From assembly GCA_023091735.1 (NCBI GenBank), contig JALKBU010000475.1, positions 1 to 37,849 on the forward strand: a DNA stretch of 37,849 nucleotides, written 5' to 3'. The translations under genes were made by a program, and so were the position numbers. Below are positions 9,001 through 18,845 of the stretch, piece by piece. The notes beneath the pieces were generated by a model. That model had not been told where the DNA came from. It did not search any database and worked only from the letters and a program-made list of their open reading frames with translations. Origin of the DNA: Trichomonas tenax. Lineage: Eukaryota > Parabasalia > Trichomonadida > Trichomonadidae. Numbering within the stretch: position 1 is the first letter of the stretch; each line of letters opens with the position of its first letter.

Positions 9001-10191
9001 CCGTTGCATGTTGCTGTTCGCAGAGATAATGTAAGCTGCGTTCAAGTACTTCTTGCACTTGGTGCAAACATGTGCATCAGAAACTTCGATGGTGAAACAC
9101 CACTTGTTCTCGCAGCTGCTCTCGGAAAGCATCAGTGCCTTAACTTCTTCTTATCACAGCAAATCGTAAACTTGATGCCAGAAGATGGCTTCTTGTCATT
9201 GAGACACTCACTTCTTGGTGGCGATTTCGAGTATTCTGGCGAATTGTTGAAGAGTGGAATTTCAGTCCAAGCGCCATTCTGGGGCCGCTCATTGTTAACA
9301 ATGGCTGTCGTCAAGAATCGTTTGGACATTGTTAAATTCCTCTGTGCACATAAAGTCATGGGACCACTTGATACAATGGATCTCACACCATTCGCTTATG
9401 CTTTCACTTTCGATTATCGTGAAATCCTCGATGAAATGCTGAAGCAGTATCCAGGCAAGCGCCAGAGCGATATTCTTGATATGTTCGCCCCAGACATGAC
9501 GAAGCATCGTGATATTGCAAGACATTCATCACCGCAGGAACAAGCGAGCATCAAGGCAGAAATCCTTGGAGCTTGGAAGACAAAGATCCCACAAGATTTG
9601 AGAGATAAGGGACAGTCGATGCCACAGATTATGGTCAACGCTATCAAGAGGAATGACTTAGATACAATGAAAAGATTATTAGGAGACTACGCCATGAATC
9701 CAAACACAACATATGAAGGACAGACACTTTTGTCATATGCTGTCGCTGAGTCAACACCAGAAATGGCCTCAATGCTCATTTTTGCAGGCGCAGATCCAAA
9801 TCGCCGCAACAAGAGCGATAACAGCTATCCATTGTTATATGTTTTCAAAAACAACAAGCAGTTATTCTTGCGTCTTTTGCTCGATAACGGCGCAAGACTT
9901 GATTTACTCGATAATGATGAGAAGACATTATTGCATCTTGCTGCTGAAGAGAGCCTTAATCACTTCGCTAATAGCATCATCGAGAAGGGTGCAAATGTTA
10001 ACGCACTTGACAAAGATGGAAGAACACCATTGCACATCGCTGTCGAGAAAGGAAAGGCACAGTTCATCGAACTCCTTATCCAAGCAGGTGCGAGAAAAGA
10101 CATGAAGGATAACGAAGGCAGGTCACCGGCTGAAATAGCATTGCAGCAGAAGGACTCTGTCATATTGTCTGTACTTAACGAGAGTCAATAA
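6097..10191 (+). CDS. large ankyrin-repeat protein (1364 residues)
   Basis: Essentially the whole protein is ankyrin repeats. Well-formed units include DDRGRIPIHFAFNKFKKE (about 90), GDSALHIAARLGN (about 770), LRTPLHLACMNGH (about 835), KGRTPLHAACKAGN (about 903), RGDTPLHVAVRRDN (about 970) and KDGRTPLHIAVEKGK (about 1310). Many degenerate units lie between, and the periodicity of about 33 residues suggests 25 or more repeats. No transmembrane segment, signal peptide, kinase or other catalytic domain is seen, so it is probably a cytosolic scaffold or binding protein; the partner is unknown. Ankyrin proteins are among the most expanded families in trichomonads. Coding G+C is clearly higher than in the flanks. 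The stop is TAA followed by AG, giving an overlapping TAAA. An Inr-like TCACA is next to the start. Confidence 0.9.
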   Translation: MSSPLLEISAAIQLDRVDLLKKHVPSQEFPFDIKLFPADTTTPPALKENPSLLSYSVFYASQQVFDYLIENGASVNVKDDRGRIPIHFAFNKFKKEIISVLIDHGCDINKQDLDGRTLLHSLVLEGKDEAVAQFLAFDSVKLLSDHTGITPFHIAIKGKSVNIVMMLLEKFSRNLIEMKFPGDLDILQFMLKTKSFASFQYIFSMLYPGENPLFYAATHGSIELLAFFINPMEINLKNHQGKSLVKISMENGNLDFAIYLLGIGAECDFSDVAFLASRVPLRRIMFLKNKYDWTKAFEGRESFGMFALRKPFNPALFKFAVKCGINPDEKDAATGISPLYKIIQDNNTVALRILLENGFPPLYEGKQPLISLFARAKNPSMLMTLLSNGVSQNDTVGDKTPLMSAAGSRDSALQTYEQNEEITFRDLVYLFDVPTFERNFGAALVLYTQKPEITPKHVLQAASTWDLPALFFYLICSKFGPGQVSEVHVKSPVKNQLCYQMIEFLLTDDSPKTQSQKFNSLTFGNTGLLHIAAKYASKEIFERLVKKGFDIDAEDSQGFRPLDYALESCRFDNVSVLVRACVCCTPQSPECPTILHTLAGNKRMKFFLENATDDDRNYVMQFIEYALSEGQSLTEVDFNGLTPILIAALDGNLTLCEIFMRLGAGNDFVDNDLSYLHILLSSYQKSMEDPFATQMFLFRFTTTEPRLPVKRICTVATEVFNQAPKYSSHDGDTILHICTKMNLPVLVELILKKGETLAKKDEKNNNGDSALHIAARLGNMQLAQVLVDNGCEVNIMNNMQQTPLMVALSSPNPMCAMYLISVGAAYNVYDINLRTPLHLACMNGHFFVALALLNEAQSLPINFADIYGRTPIYYAAKTSQAAFLMRLFAAKANLFITDYKGRTPLHAACKAGNIENVQYLIDSLPPNFSDDDRNAPIHLAAMNNHPQVLQLFAKKEGSWNLRNARGDTPLHVAVRRDNVSCVQVLLALGANMCIRNFDGETPLVLAAALGKHQCLNFFLSQQIVNLMPEDGFLSLRHSLLGGDFEYSGELLKSGISVQAPFWGRSLLTMAVVKNRLDIVKFLCAHKVMGPLDTMDLTPFAYAFTFDYREILDEMLKQYPGKRQSDILDMFAPDMTKHRDIARHSSPQEQASIKAEILGAWKTKIPQDLRDKGQSMPQIMVNAIKRNDLDTMKRLLGDYAMNPNTTYEGQTLLSYAVAESTPEMASMLIFAGADPNRRNKSDNSYPLLYVFKNNKQLFLRLLLDNGARLDLLDNDEKTLLHLAAEESLNHFANSIIEKGANVNALDKDGRTPLHIAVEKGKAQFIELLIQAGARKDMKDNEGRSPAEIALQQKDSVILSVLNESQ

Positions 10192-10234
10192 AGTGTTATA
10201 ATTATATTTGTTATTTTCAAGTGCACATTTATTA

Positions 10235-10492
10235 ATGATAAAAGTGACACAAACAAAAATTAATCAAACATCAACTTCAGAGTTTTCGGAAGAGACACCA
10301 AACGACGTTCCTTTGATACCACTGGAGCCCAACATGCAGGTTCAAAGCTCCAGTTCTGATACTGTCGATATGGCCCCGATTTCGTACAGAATTCACAGCG
10401 GAAGACCGGATGGGAATGCGTTGAATAGCTCGAGAGAGGCCAAAACTGCAGATCCTATAGTCAAGAAGAGCCACTGCTGCTTATTAATATAA
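10235..10492 (+). CDS. small Ser-rich protein with CCLLI prenylation-type C-terminus
   Basis: An 85-residue ORF from ATG 10235, only about 45 bp after the ankyrin gene stop. It is polar and probably disordered (rich in Ser, Thr, Asn, Pro; contains PLIPLEPN and SSSSDTVD) and ends in VKKSHCCLLI. The final four residues fit a CaaX box, with Leu/Ile favouring geranylgeranylation, and an extra Cys and a Lys pair sit just upstream, as in many prenylated membrane-anchored proteins. It lacks the GTPase motifs of Ras/Rab proteins and is too short for them. It could be a complete small membrane-tethered protein or the last exon or relic of a longer gene. Codon use looks coding against the A+T-rich flanks. 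The frame is open further upstream to 10208 but without an ATG. Confidence 0.55.
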   Translation: MIKVTQTKINQTSTSEFSEETPNDVPLIPLEPNMQVQSSSSDTVDMAPISYRIHSGRPDGNALNSSREAKTADPIVKKSHCCLLI

Positions 10493-12045
10493 TCAAAAAT
10501 TCTTTTATTGCGCTTCATCTAATACACACATCAGAAACATTATACACTACAAAATTTAAAACGAGCCTGACTTAGATTAATTCTATTAATGTTGAATTTA
10601 TACAATTCAAAATATATTCATTTTTATCTTGCACAATAATGCTTATACTTTTAATTTATTTATATTTGCATAAGTATCCTCATATAGTTGTATTAATTTA
10701 CTTACATGGATATATTTATCTTAATATTTTCTTCATAAACATGTTCTATCATTTTATTTATTAGCACATTTATATAAAAATGGCTTTGCTTACTCATAAG
10801 CTTAATAAACACACTTCTTGATGATTTGTAATTCAAAAACAAATACCCTACTTTTCCTACATCTGGACTAAAAAAATAGGTAAATTTTAGAATCTATACA
10901 ATATAACTATAGTGGAAGACTTTATTTTGTGGGTATCGATAGATAACGACCATAAGAAACATTAGCATGAATATGAGGTGAATTTGAAGTGTTGAATGAA
11001 ATTGATGAGAATATTAAAATTTGAAATATAGTCCAGGGTTGGGGGTGGAATCTACAGTATGATGTTAGTATGTTTGAAATGGTAGAAAGCTTATATCAAT
11101 TGTATTGAAATAAATTGAATCTGAATCAAGATCCTTATGATGTGTTTAGATATATTAATTAAACGATATGATTGTATTGTGCAATGATAATATATAGGGA
11201 ATATGTGCAGACTAATAAAAAAGCATATATGAAGAGTTTTGAAACGTATTATTGTGTAATTTACATATGATGGTGTGAACATTCTTATACAGAAGTTGCA
11301 AATGAGTATTTCATATATTTCATAAAAGTATAATGAAATTTAATTTTGAAGTGATACAAAATATTAAAACAAATTAGTCTAAATAAGCGCAATCGTTATA
11401 GGTGGCTTCATATATAATGAACACGAAAATGATATAGATATATATGAAATAAAATGAAAATGAAAAAAATAAAATCAGCATTCTATGAGCGTTTTGTTAT
11501 GAATATATATTGGCATGGTTTTTAGTATAGTGTGGAATAGATATTATAATATAATTTCATGAAAATGTAGTTCTGCCATGTAAAATTGATTTGTTATGTA
11601 TATTCGGGAATTTGATATGTAAATATGACTGACATGTAAACTTGGTTTTGACGTGTAAGCCACATCTGACACGTCAAATTAAGAACCTAACAACAATTTG
11701 GAATTTGATGATATAAAAATAATCGGACGAATGCATAGTTAACATAAATATGTATTTCATTTCAAAAAAATCAAAGGATAAGTTTTTTGTTTTTCTTTTA
11801 TCTTTTGATTTCGAATTTGATAATGTAATAATATTTGTATTTAAAAACCAATATCTTTAACAATTGATCTGTTTCTTGTCCATTTGTTCCAACGTAGACG
11901 TATGCTTGGTGAGATGGAGAATAAACATGTCAATTAGAAAAATGCATTGTCGTTTAAAAACTGAAAATTTGATTGAAAATATGTTGTTGTGAGTAATATT
12001 AAGATTAAATTGCATAGAAGTATCTATTTATTAATTATTGTGTTT
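10493..12045. other. A+T-rich intergenic region, no gene seen
   Basis: Strongly A+T-rich, no plausible ORF. At 11630-11639 there is a copy of TGACATGTAA in a block of related words (TTGACGTGTAAGCC, CTGACACGTCAAAT); the same 10-mer recurs inside the 33.4-33.7 kb element, so this may be an eroded relative. Confidence 0.4.
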
Positions 12046-12049
12046 GGCG

Positions 12050-12610
12050 CCAAAATTAGGCGGTTTTGACAGAAAGAATTGAAGTCATGTCCCTGCCTCG
12101 TCCCGCTCCCTCTCCCCCTCTTGGCCATTGATGAAGGCACCCCTACCACATCCCCTAGCGCGCGTCCCATTCCCCACTCTCCCAGGGCTGCCTTCGTCAA
12201 TGTAAGCATGCGTCAGTTTGTTCTCCGTTTTGTCATGTAGAGTGATAAAAAGGTCGCTCTACGTTTTTGCCGACAATGTAAAGTGTCTACATGACAAATC
12301 CCTATTTGCTCAGTTGCAGCCACTCTCTTGCAAAGTCTCAATTTCGAGCAAATCAACTGCACCCAGCCATTGCTACAAGATCATGCTAACTAGGCGCTCC
12401 AGCCATTGGAGAAAGCCCCGAATTTGATCAAATCTGCAATTACTAGCCACTACGAATTTCGAGCCACTCAGCAATAGCAATATACTGCTGTAGCTCCAAA
12501 GCGCGCTACATGGCAGCAACTGCCACGAATCCACGAATTTCGAGATTTACAAGTAGCAGCCTGTTACAAACGCTCCAAATTTACTTGTCAGTGGCCACAC
12601 ATTAAGAAAG
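12050..12610. other. G+C-rich island, non-coding or relic, unidentified
   Basis: Composition changes abruptly: about 12080-12200 is C-rich (CCCTGCCTCGTCCCGCTCCC), including CCCCTAGCGCGCGTCCC, with a minus-strand frame of 61 codons (12024-12209, Gly/Arg-rich). Then 12228-12298 holds an inverted repeat, TTTGTCATGTAGA against TCTACATGACAAA, with a second hairpin inside (GTAGAGTGA/TCGCTCTAC). From 12340 to 12560 the word AATTTCGAG recurs (three copies) among repeated AGCCA/GCCAC words, plus a near-palindrome GGCAGCAACTGCC. It reads like part of a dispersed repeat or transferred fragment rather than a gene of this genome; the family is unknown. Confidence 0.45.
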
Positions 12611-12683
12611 TACAGTAGTTCCACCTACTGATTAAATGTTAATTTTTATTTATGTAATTCCTATTTTAAACAGATATAAATAA

Positions 12684-12730
12684 TAGCCTATATACATAGA
12701 TTTTGTCTATAGGCTACATAATCTATGTAT
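12684..12730. repeat. interleaved inverted repeats
   Basis: TAGCCTATA (12684-12692) pairs with TATAGGCTA (12708-12716), and ATACATAGATT (12692-12702) pairs with AATCTATGTAT (12720-12730), in A-B-A'-B' order. The loops are too short for both full stems at once, so the two hairpins would be alternatives. No adjacent gene. Confidence 0.5.
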
Positions 12731-13650
12731 AAGCTTAATATTATTAGAAAACTACGAAATTCATTAGAAACAATTATTTGGGGTTAGGTTGCACCCCCTA
12801 CGATTCATTTGTGTGATGAAAAGAGACCTTATTATATGACAATGATGTGTGATAACGAAGTTACATCAATCACATGGATGCCTCAGTATTGCTGCATTAC
12901 CCATTCATTAAATTTCAAGAAATATCCAATCATAATTTTTATTTTCTCAATAAATACGAAGCTGTCGACAAGAGTGTAATCCCTGTGCACAATACATACA
13001 CATGTTATCATATCAATACTATAAAATGCAAAATTAATAAGTTAACGACATTTTTTGATATTTTTGATTTTTAGTGATCAAAATCATCAAAATGGGCAAA
13101 GCAAAAAAGAAATATGAACATTTTACGCACAAAAATTCGATTTTTTTCAAATCGAATCGACTCTTCGTTAGCAAAATCAGCATATACTTAGCTTCTGCAT
13201 CCCAATGCGCACATACAAGTAATTTCATAAATAATCAACACATAATATTATTTCAAAAAATATCTTTCACATATAGACAAAAATCCTACGGTAAATTACC
13301 AAGCCAAGTACTCATGTGTCTATTTGTTGTTCGTTCTTTCTGTAAAAATTACTTTCTTACGTTTTAAAATGTGATTATTTTTGTATTTTTTGTCATGAGG
13401 CATTTAACTTTGCTGCTAACTTAAGCTCTATCACTGCAATAATATCTGATGCTTTAAAGCCTCATAACCCCATCTTAACATTCAGAAAAATCTAATAAAC
13501 GTACAAAGATAAAACAATTTTTGTACATTTTTCATTTCATTTTTTAGATTTCATCAATTTTTATGCATGTTAGTTCAAGTTTTAATCGAACAAAACGGGT
13601 GATTTTAAGCACAGAACAATATGCTCAAGCTTATTTTGATTTTTAAGCAT
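12731..13650. other. intergenic, no supported gene
   Basis: A+T-rich sequence. Open frames of up to 97 codons exist but are Phe/Ile/Asn/Lys-biased translation of A+T-rich DNA without a convincing start region. Nothing else recognised. Confidence 0.35.
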
Positions 13651-13651
13651 T

Positions 13652-14662
13652 TTACAAAAGTGTCATTTTTCGCAGATGTTTGAGAGCCTCTCGTTCCATT
13701 TCTTTCTTATCTCTGTTGTTTCCATCTCTCAACATTCTTTTAAAAAAAGCACAGACTTTATTTTCTTCGCATAATTAGTCATCAAAAACTTCATCCGTTC
13801 GTCAATATTTTCAAGTTTATTCAAGCATAGTAGATGGTTGTACATGCTTAATACGATTCGATTAGGCTCCATTGGTAGCCTTCTCGTGTCGCCAAACAAG
13901 TCCAAATCAATGTTTCGAATTTTTATCTTACTCTAAATAACGAACCCAATGCGTAAAAACAAGTTACCTAGCGCGTTGGCTTCCGTCGAGCAAAATACAA
14001 ATACATTTTTAAAATTTTGTTTGTCCCACTACATTAAAATCACCACCTTATATTTTTTACACACCCTTTTTAATTGTAAACTATATTATTAAATGCCAAG
14101 TATAGTCAACATATTTGCCAAAAACCAAATAACTATTTACATGACAAATTATAATCATTTTTTGTGCTCAGATTTTGTGTTGTTGTGATAGTTTCTATCG
14201 AAGCTGCGGTGTTCTATACATTGGCATGGGTTAACAGTCCCTCTTGATGCATTTTGTCCCCATGATAAAATTTTGGCTTGGATTCTCAATCTTAACTTTC
14301 GCAATCAAAATTGCAAAAAAATTTCGAGCTTCAAATTGTATGATGTAGAATCTACGATATACTTAATATCTATATTTCGAATTTGAAGAAAAAATAATTT
14401 TCAAAAATAAAATTCAAATATATAAAGCTTGTTATATCCATAATCTTTTTTTTGAAATTTGAAAAAATTTCGTTTCTATGAAAAAAATTTAAAATAAGCT
14501 GAAAACGTGACATTTTTAAAGTGGGGGTTGACAATCTCAACAAAGACCAAATACTTCAGGTTTACAATGCGATGTTGACATATACCACATTGCGGCAATG
14601 TTCACCATTCCTGAATGCCATTTTTTAAATCCCAAATTTTGCACACCATCGAAAGCATTCAT
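13652..14662 (-). pseudogene. broken unrecognised gene
   Basis: Three coding-quality stretches lie in order on the minus strand. The first starts at ATG 14662 (MNAFDGVQNLGFKKW...) and runs 41 codons to a TGA at 14537-14539. The second (about 14310-14164) reads basic and Cys/His-containing (WGQNASRGTVNPCQCIEHRS). The third (about 14050-13652) contains CSTEANALGNLFLRIG, an in-frame TAG at 13933-13935, then FGDTRRLPMEPNRIVLSM, and after a one-base shift at a T-run near 13741-13747 finishes as DKKEMEREALKHLRKMTLL. The A+T-rich gap at about 14320-14530 reads as noncoding. A candidate Inr lies 21-28 bp upstream of the start. The family is unknown to me; the break pattern argues for a relic. Confidence 0.5.
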
Positions 14663-14682
14663 TTATATAAGTTCTTAACAAT

Positions 14683-14690
14683 AAGAATGA
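14683..14690 (-). promoter_or_regulatory. candidate Initiator of the relic gene
   Basis: The minus strand reads TCATTCTT about 21-28 nt before ATG 14662. It fits the trichomonad Inr and supports the idea that 14662 was once a real start codon. Confidence 0.3.
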
Positions 14691-16170
14691 GAATTTAAAT
14701 TCACTCTCTCAAAGAAATGTATCAATAACTCATTTTCGTATTTCTTGACAAATTTAGATTACGCTATTATGGCTATTTAAGATACTGCAGTCAACTACAG
14801 TAGGAGGAAAGTCTAGTGAGACATACAAATGCATATTTTCTAACAATTTAGAATTTTCAAGAATTGTTATTTCCTTATACTATCCTTGATATGCAGAGGC
14901 AGGTTTAAGCAAATCGAAGTTTGTACAAAACAACAATTATTTTAACTAAATTGATAGTATTTTCTTTCTCGATATCTTAAGGTCTATATTTTTCGTTATA
15001 TTGATTAAATATACACAATACTTGACTATTGTAGCATTACCTTCATGTTCAATTGAAGAAAACAATGAGGTTTTTCAAATGATAAAAAATTCCGATTGCT
15101 GTATTTATCATTACTTTTAGTTTTCTGATCATTTTGAATATTTTATATGTTGAATTCATAGTTTTAGAATGAAATTTCCAATTTCATATGTGTTTTTACG
15201 CTAACAGCAATAATCAACATAATGTTTCAAATATGTTGGAGCTATATCACATATTTTTCCATTTATAACACAATTATAGCATAATATTATGAACTATTAT
15301 CAATTATAGCTATTTCATTTCATTCATAGTTAAAACGATCAAGTGGCACGTGTGCTACAAACTATAAGTATTTGGATGAAATATTCTATAGGCAAGGTAA
15401 TCAGATTAAGTCGAATCCTTACTTTTCGGTTTTGATACTGAATCAGTGCACATATATATGGGTAAATATGATACAAATTATCAGGCTCCAGATGTTCATA
15501 TTCATCGAGGTTTATGAAGCGCACATTTCATGAAATGCAATGATGAAACATCTTTATTCGAGGCTTGTGCCATACCACATTGTCACACTCCTGATGCTGT
15601 TAATAATCTTGTGTTTATTTTTGAATTTGCTGTGATATTGAGGATTTTTTCTAAAAAATATGTTTTTTTTTCAAAAAGTCTATAAGTACGAAAGTAGGGT
15701 ATACAAATCACAGTTATTTGTTATTAATACATAAATTCTATCCACAATCGAACACATTATGCTATATCCCTGGTGCTAATGAACATACTCAAATAAAAAA
15801 GGCTTAATCCGAGAAATAACATATTCGGTCAATATTTACAAATAACATTATAGTTATAATCACCAAAAGACCAGCTAAATATATTTCAATAGTGTACTAA
15901 TCACAAGATTAAATGTGATCAAAGATAAAACCATAAAAAAGATGTTATCATGATCTCATATTTTGTCCATAGTTGCGCATAACATAATTAACTCAAATAT
16001 GTATGATTAAACTAGGCATTATCCATATCACAAAGAAACAAAAATTCTAAAACGATGACTCAGAAACAAATCGTTTCATTCTTTAGATGCAAAGACGAAA
16101 AGTCCACGAAAATGACTGCGATGGTGAGGAAACAGATATCTGTTAACATCTCAGAGAAAGAAAACAAAAT
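14691..16170. other. A+T-rich region with scattered possible relics
   Basis: No intact gene. A minus-strand stretch at 15339-15524 (LDEYEHLEPDNLYHIYPYI) and a plus-strand stretch near 15545-15640 (LFEACAIPHCHTPDAVNNL) read like protein but have no ATG and stop soon. They may be eroded gene fragments. A 43-codon ORF (16052-16183, MTQKQIVSFF...) is also present. None is assigned. Confidence 0.3.
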
Positions 16171-16179
16171 TAAACAAAA

Positions 16180-16369
16180 ATGAGTGTTGAGGAAAGAATA
16201 CCAAAAGAAATCAAAGATATTATAACATTAGAATCGAACAACCAAGCTAACTTTTGATGCAATATCAAGATTAATGGACGAATTAACAAAAGACATAATT
16301 CCAAAAAATCTTTTTGTTGCTTGGGCAATTGCGCTCGTGAAGACAAAGGTCTTGAAGAATGTTCAATGA
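16180..16369 (+). pseudogene. short relic ORF with one-base frameshift
   Basis: ATG 16180 opens MSVEERIPKEIKDIITLES..., which stops at TGA 16255-16257. Removing one T from the TTTT run at 16252-16255 would let the reading continue as DAISRLMDELTKDIIPKNL and on to TGA 16367-16369, about 62 codons in all. The two halves match in style (acidic-basic helical, good codon mix). A larger parent gene is likely; its family is not recognised. Confidence 0.4.
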
Positions 16370-16544
16370 ACAAAATGATCTTTGAAGCATACAAAACAAC
16401 TGTACTTAAATAATCTAAATAAACACTATTTTCCATATAAACTGGTGCGAAAATTGAACAATTTTTATTGCTGATCAAAATATTTTGTATTAAAATATTC
16501 TAATACGGTTTGTATGTTAAAAAACGGTTTTTAGTTAATTTTGA

Positions 16545-18777
16545 TGTATTCACGGTCTCTGCGGAGATTGGAGTGATTTCTATGATACAAAAACATATCA
16601 AACTAAACAACACGAAAATTCACGCATTGTTGGTACAACAGACAGTTATTTTGTTCATTTTTGCACATTTTTTGGTATTGAAAATTGCGCGATTTATTTC
16701 AGTTCTACAACGACATCGACATTCTTCCTTAATGAAGACAACACATTCGGCGAATGCTCAAACATAGGGAAAGGAGGTTCTCTTTTCTTTCAAACTGAAG
16801 GTCAATGTGTTCAAAATCGAGTTTGCAGTTACAAATCTCAAGTCAGTAGTGATGACAATCTTGGTGTTTATTGCTATGTTGATGTTTCGGAATATTCTCC
16901 ATATCAAAACCAGATTGTTTTCTCTTCAATTGTTGAATCTGGTTTTGAAAACAAAAAAGGAAATGGAAACATTTGTTTGGCAAATGGTGTCATCAATATC
17001 TCATCAGCAAATCAATCTTCAGCATACATCAACGGAAATTCTATGAAAGTAATTGAATCAATCTCTTCAGATTCATTTGTCAAATTTTCAACATTTGAAA
17101 ATAATAAACAAATTGCATCTAGTAGGCCTTCTGATTGGTACAGAGCTATTTCATTAACATCTAAACTTGAAATTAACTCATGCAACTATATAAACAATTC
17201 AGGTGTTGATGGTTTATTATATTGTTATACTCTAACAACATATGTTAATTCATGCAACTTTTTAGATAATAAAGGTTATACGATTACATTTTCGTCATAT
17301 TCAGGAAAAATGACAGTTGATAGTTGTTATATTGATGCATTGAAAGGAACAGATGGATCCGTCACAATTCAGAACTCTCTTCAAAACAAAATCGATCTTC
17401 ATCTTTCTCATTTATCGAATGAAAAATGCCAAGCAATTTATCCTATAGCAATTCTCACAAGCCACGATTCAATCGAAAATGAACAAATTGGTATTTTTTC
17501 AATATTTGCTGGCATGTTATTAGATAGCATATTTTTACAAACAGTTTATTAAAAACTAAATATTTAGATTGCGGCTGTAACAAAAGAACTAAGTCCATAA
17601 ACCATTCTCTTGTTTAAAACTGTAATTTTAAATAATGTGATTTATTTTTAAAATGAGTATTTTTAAGAAAGAATATTTAATATTTTCATCCTAGTTAATA
17701 AAGTATGATGATTCAAACAACGGCAATATGTTTGGAGATTATTCATTATTTGATCTGACTTTGAAGTTTCAGCTTTGTTTACTGTTTTCGAATTTGTTCA
17801 ATTTTTCTTATTATAATAAAGAATCCAAAGAACACTGGCATTCTTACATCAGCTCAAATCGATGGAATTTGCGGTAGTGGCGTCTTCAAGAATCTATAAA
17901 TTGATGCTATATCTTTGTGATACCAGGAGCAATTCTTTAGTTTGAAAATGGGTATGCGTTGTTGTCAATGCCGATAAGTATTCTCATATTCTATTCCAAT
18001 CCCTTGTGAATATCATTGAACTATAAATTTTTAACATAAATATATAAAAACAGCATTAGAAATACCATTAATATGACAAAGCAAACATGTGTACAAAGTT
18101 TAATAATCTAAATTCAATATTAAGATTTCTTTGCAAGCATTTTAATTAATTTTCATGTCGTATTCACCTTGATTTACATGAGGTGGATTTTATTATATGA
18201 AACCCGGAATTCAAAGTTCACAAGAACCAAAATTTCGATAAAAAACCGAAATTTCAATGCCCAGACTTTCGACGATTCTGGGGGCTGTAACTATAGTTTA
18301 TTGAATACAAATATAACGAAAAATGCAGCAGTTACAGGAACAGCATCTTCTGCTAGATAAGCAGGAAACATACTCACATCTCATATTCTTTACTGCAATA
18401 TAACGCTACAAATGGAATAGTTCTTAATGTCATTTCCTCACACTTTAAAATGTCAAAATGCAATATATTAGAAAATGCTGTGAATGGAGCTCCGCGCCAA
18501 AGCTCTCTAATAACTTTCGGGATGTTTGACTTGTGCGGTTATTCGAGTTTTATATTTGATAATCTTATCGTTTTTAGAAACATAGAACAATATGATACTA
18601 TATCAAGATTTGGATATTGTAGTGTTATACAGTCCAGTTTATAATTTTACAATATCAGAAAGAACGCAAGTAATTATATACTTTAATGACACAATTACTA
18701 ATGCGACAGAAAATCAATTATTTATGGATGCGTTCTTGAACCATATCAAGATATCGCAGAACAATGCTATATGAATA
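16545..18777 (+). pseudogene. decayed beta-helix surface protein gene (Pmp-like family)
   Basis: A frame is open from 16545 (just after a TGA) to 17552, about 335 codons, with no ATG near its beginning. It reads as a Ser/Asn/Cys-rich right-handed beta-helix: short repeated units such as NTFGECSNIGKGGSLFF, FVKFSTFENNKQ, INSCNYINNSGVDGL and VNSCNFLDNKGYT. Further pieces of the same style lie in other frames: ILTSAQIDGICGSGVF (about 17845), GGCNYSLLNTNITKNAAVTG (about 18280), MSKCNILENAVNG (18450), and a last piece ending near 18774. The first ATG inside the open frame is at 16977, well within the domain. Trichomonads carry many such extracellular proteins with a signal peptide and C-terminal TM. 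Neither is visible here, so this is a 5'-truncated, frameshifted relic. The family name rests on style, not alignment. Confidence 0.6.
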
Positions 18778-18845
18778 ACTTAATAACAAAACATGGCATC
18801 ACTATGCTTTTTATTATCAAACATTAAGAGTAAAACATACAAAAA

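Noticed and set aside
13074..13367. 97-codon plus-strand open frame
   Set aside because: No promoter, low-complexity composition and no protein-like patterning.
13960..13995. TAGCGCGTTGGCTT, resembling a tRNA D-arm
   Set aside because: No matching T-arm or acceptor stem; the stretch is explained by the minus-strand coding relic.
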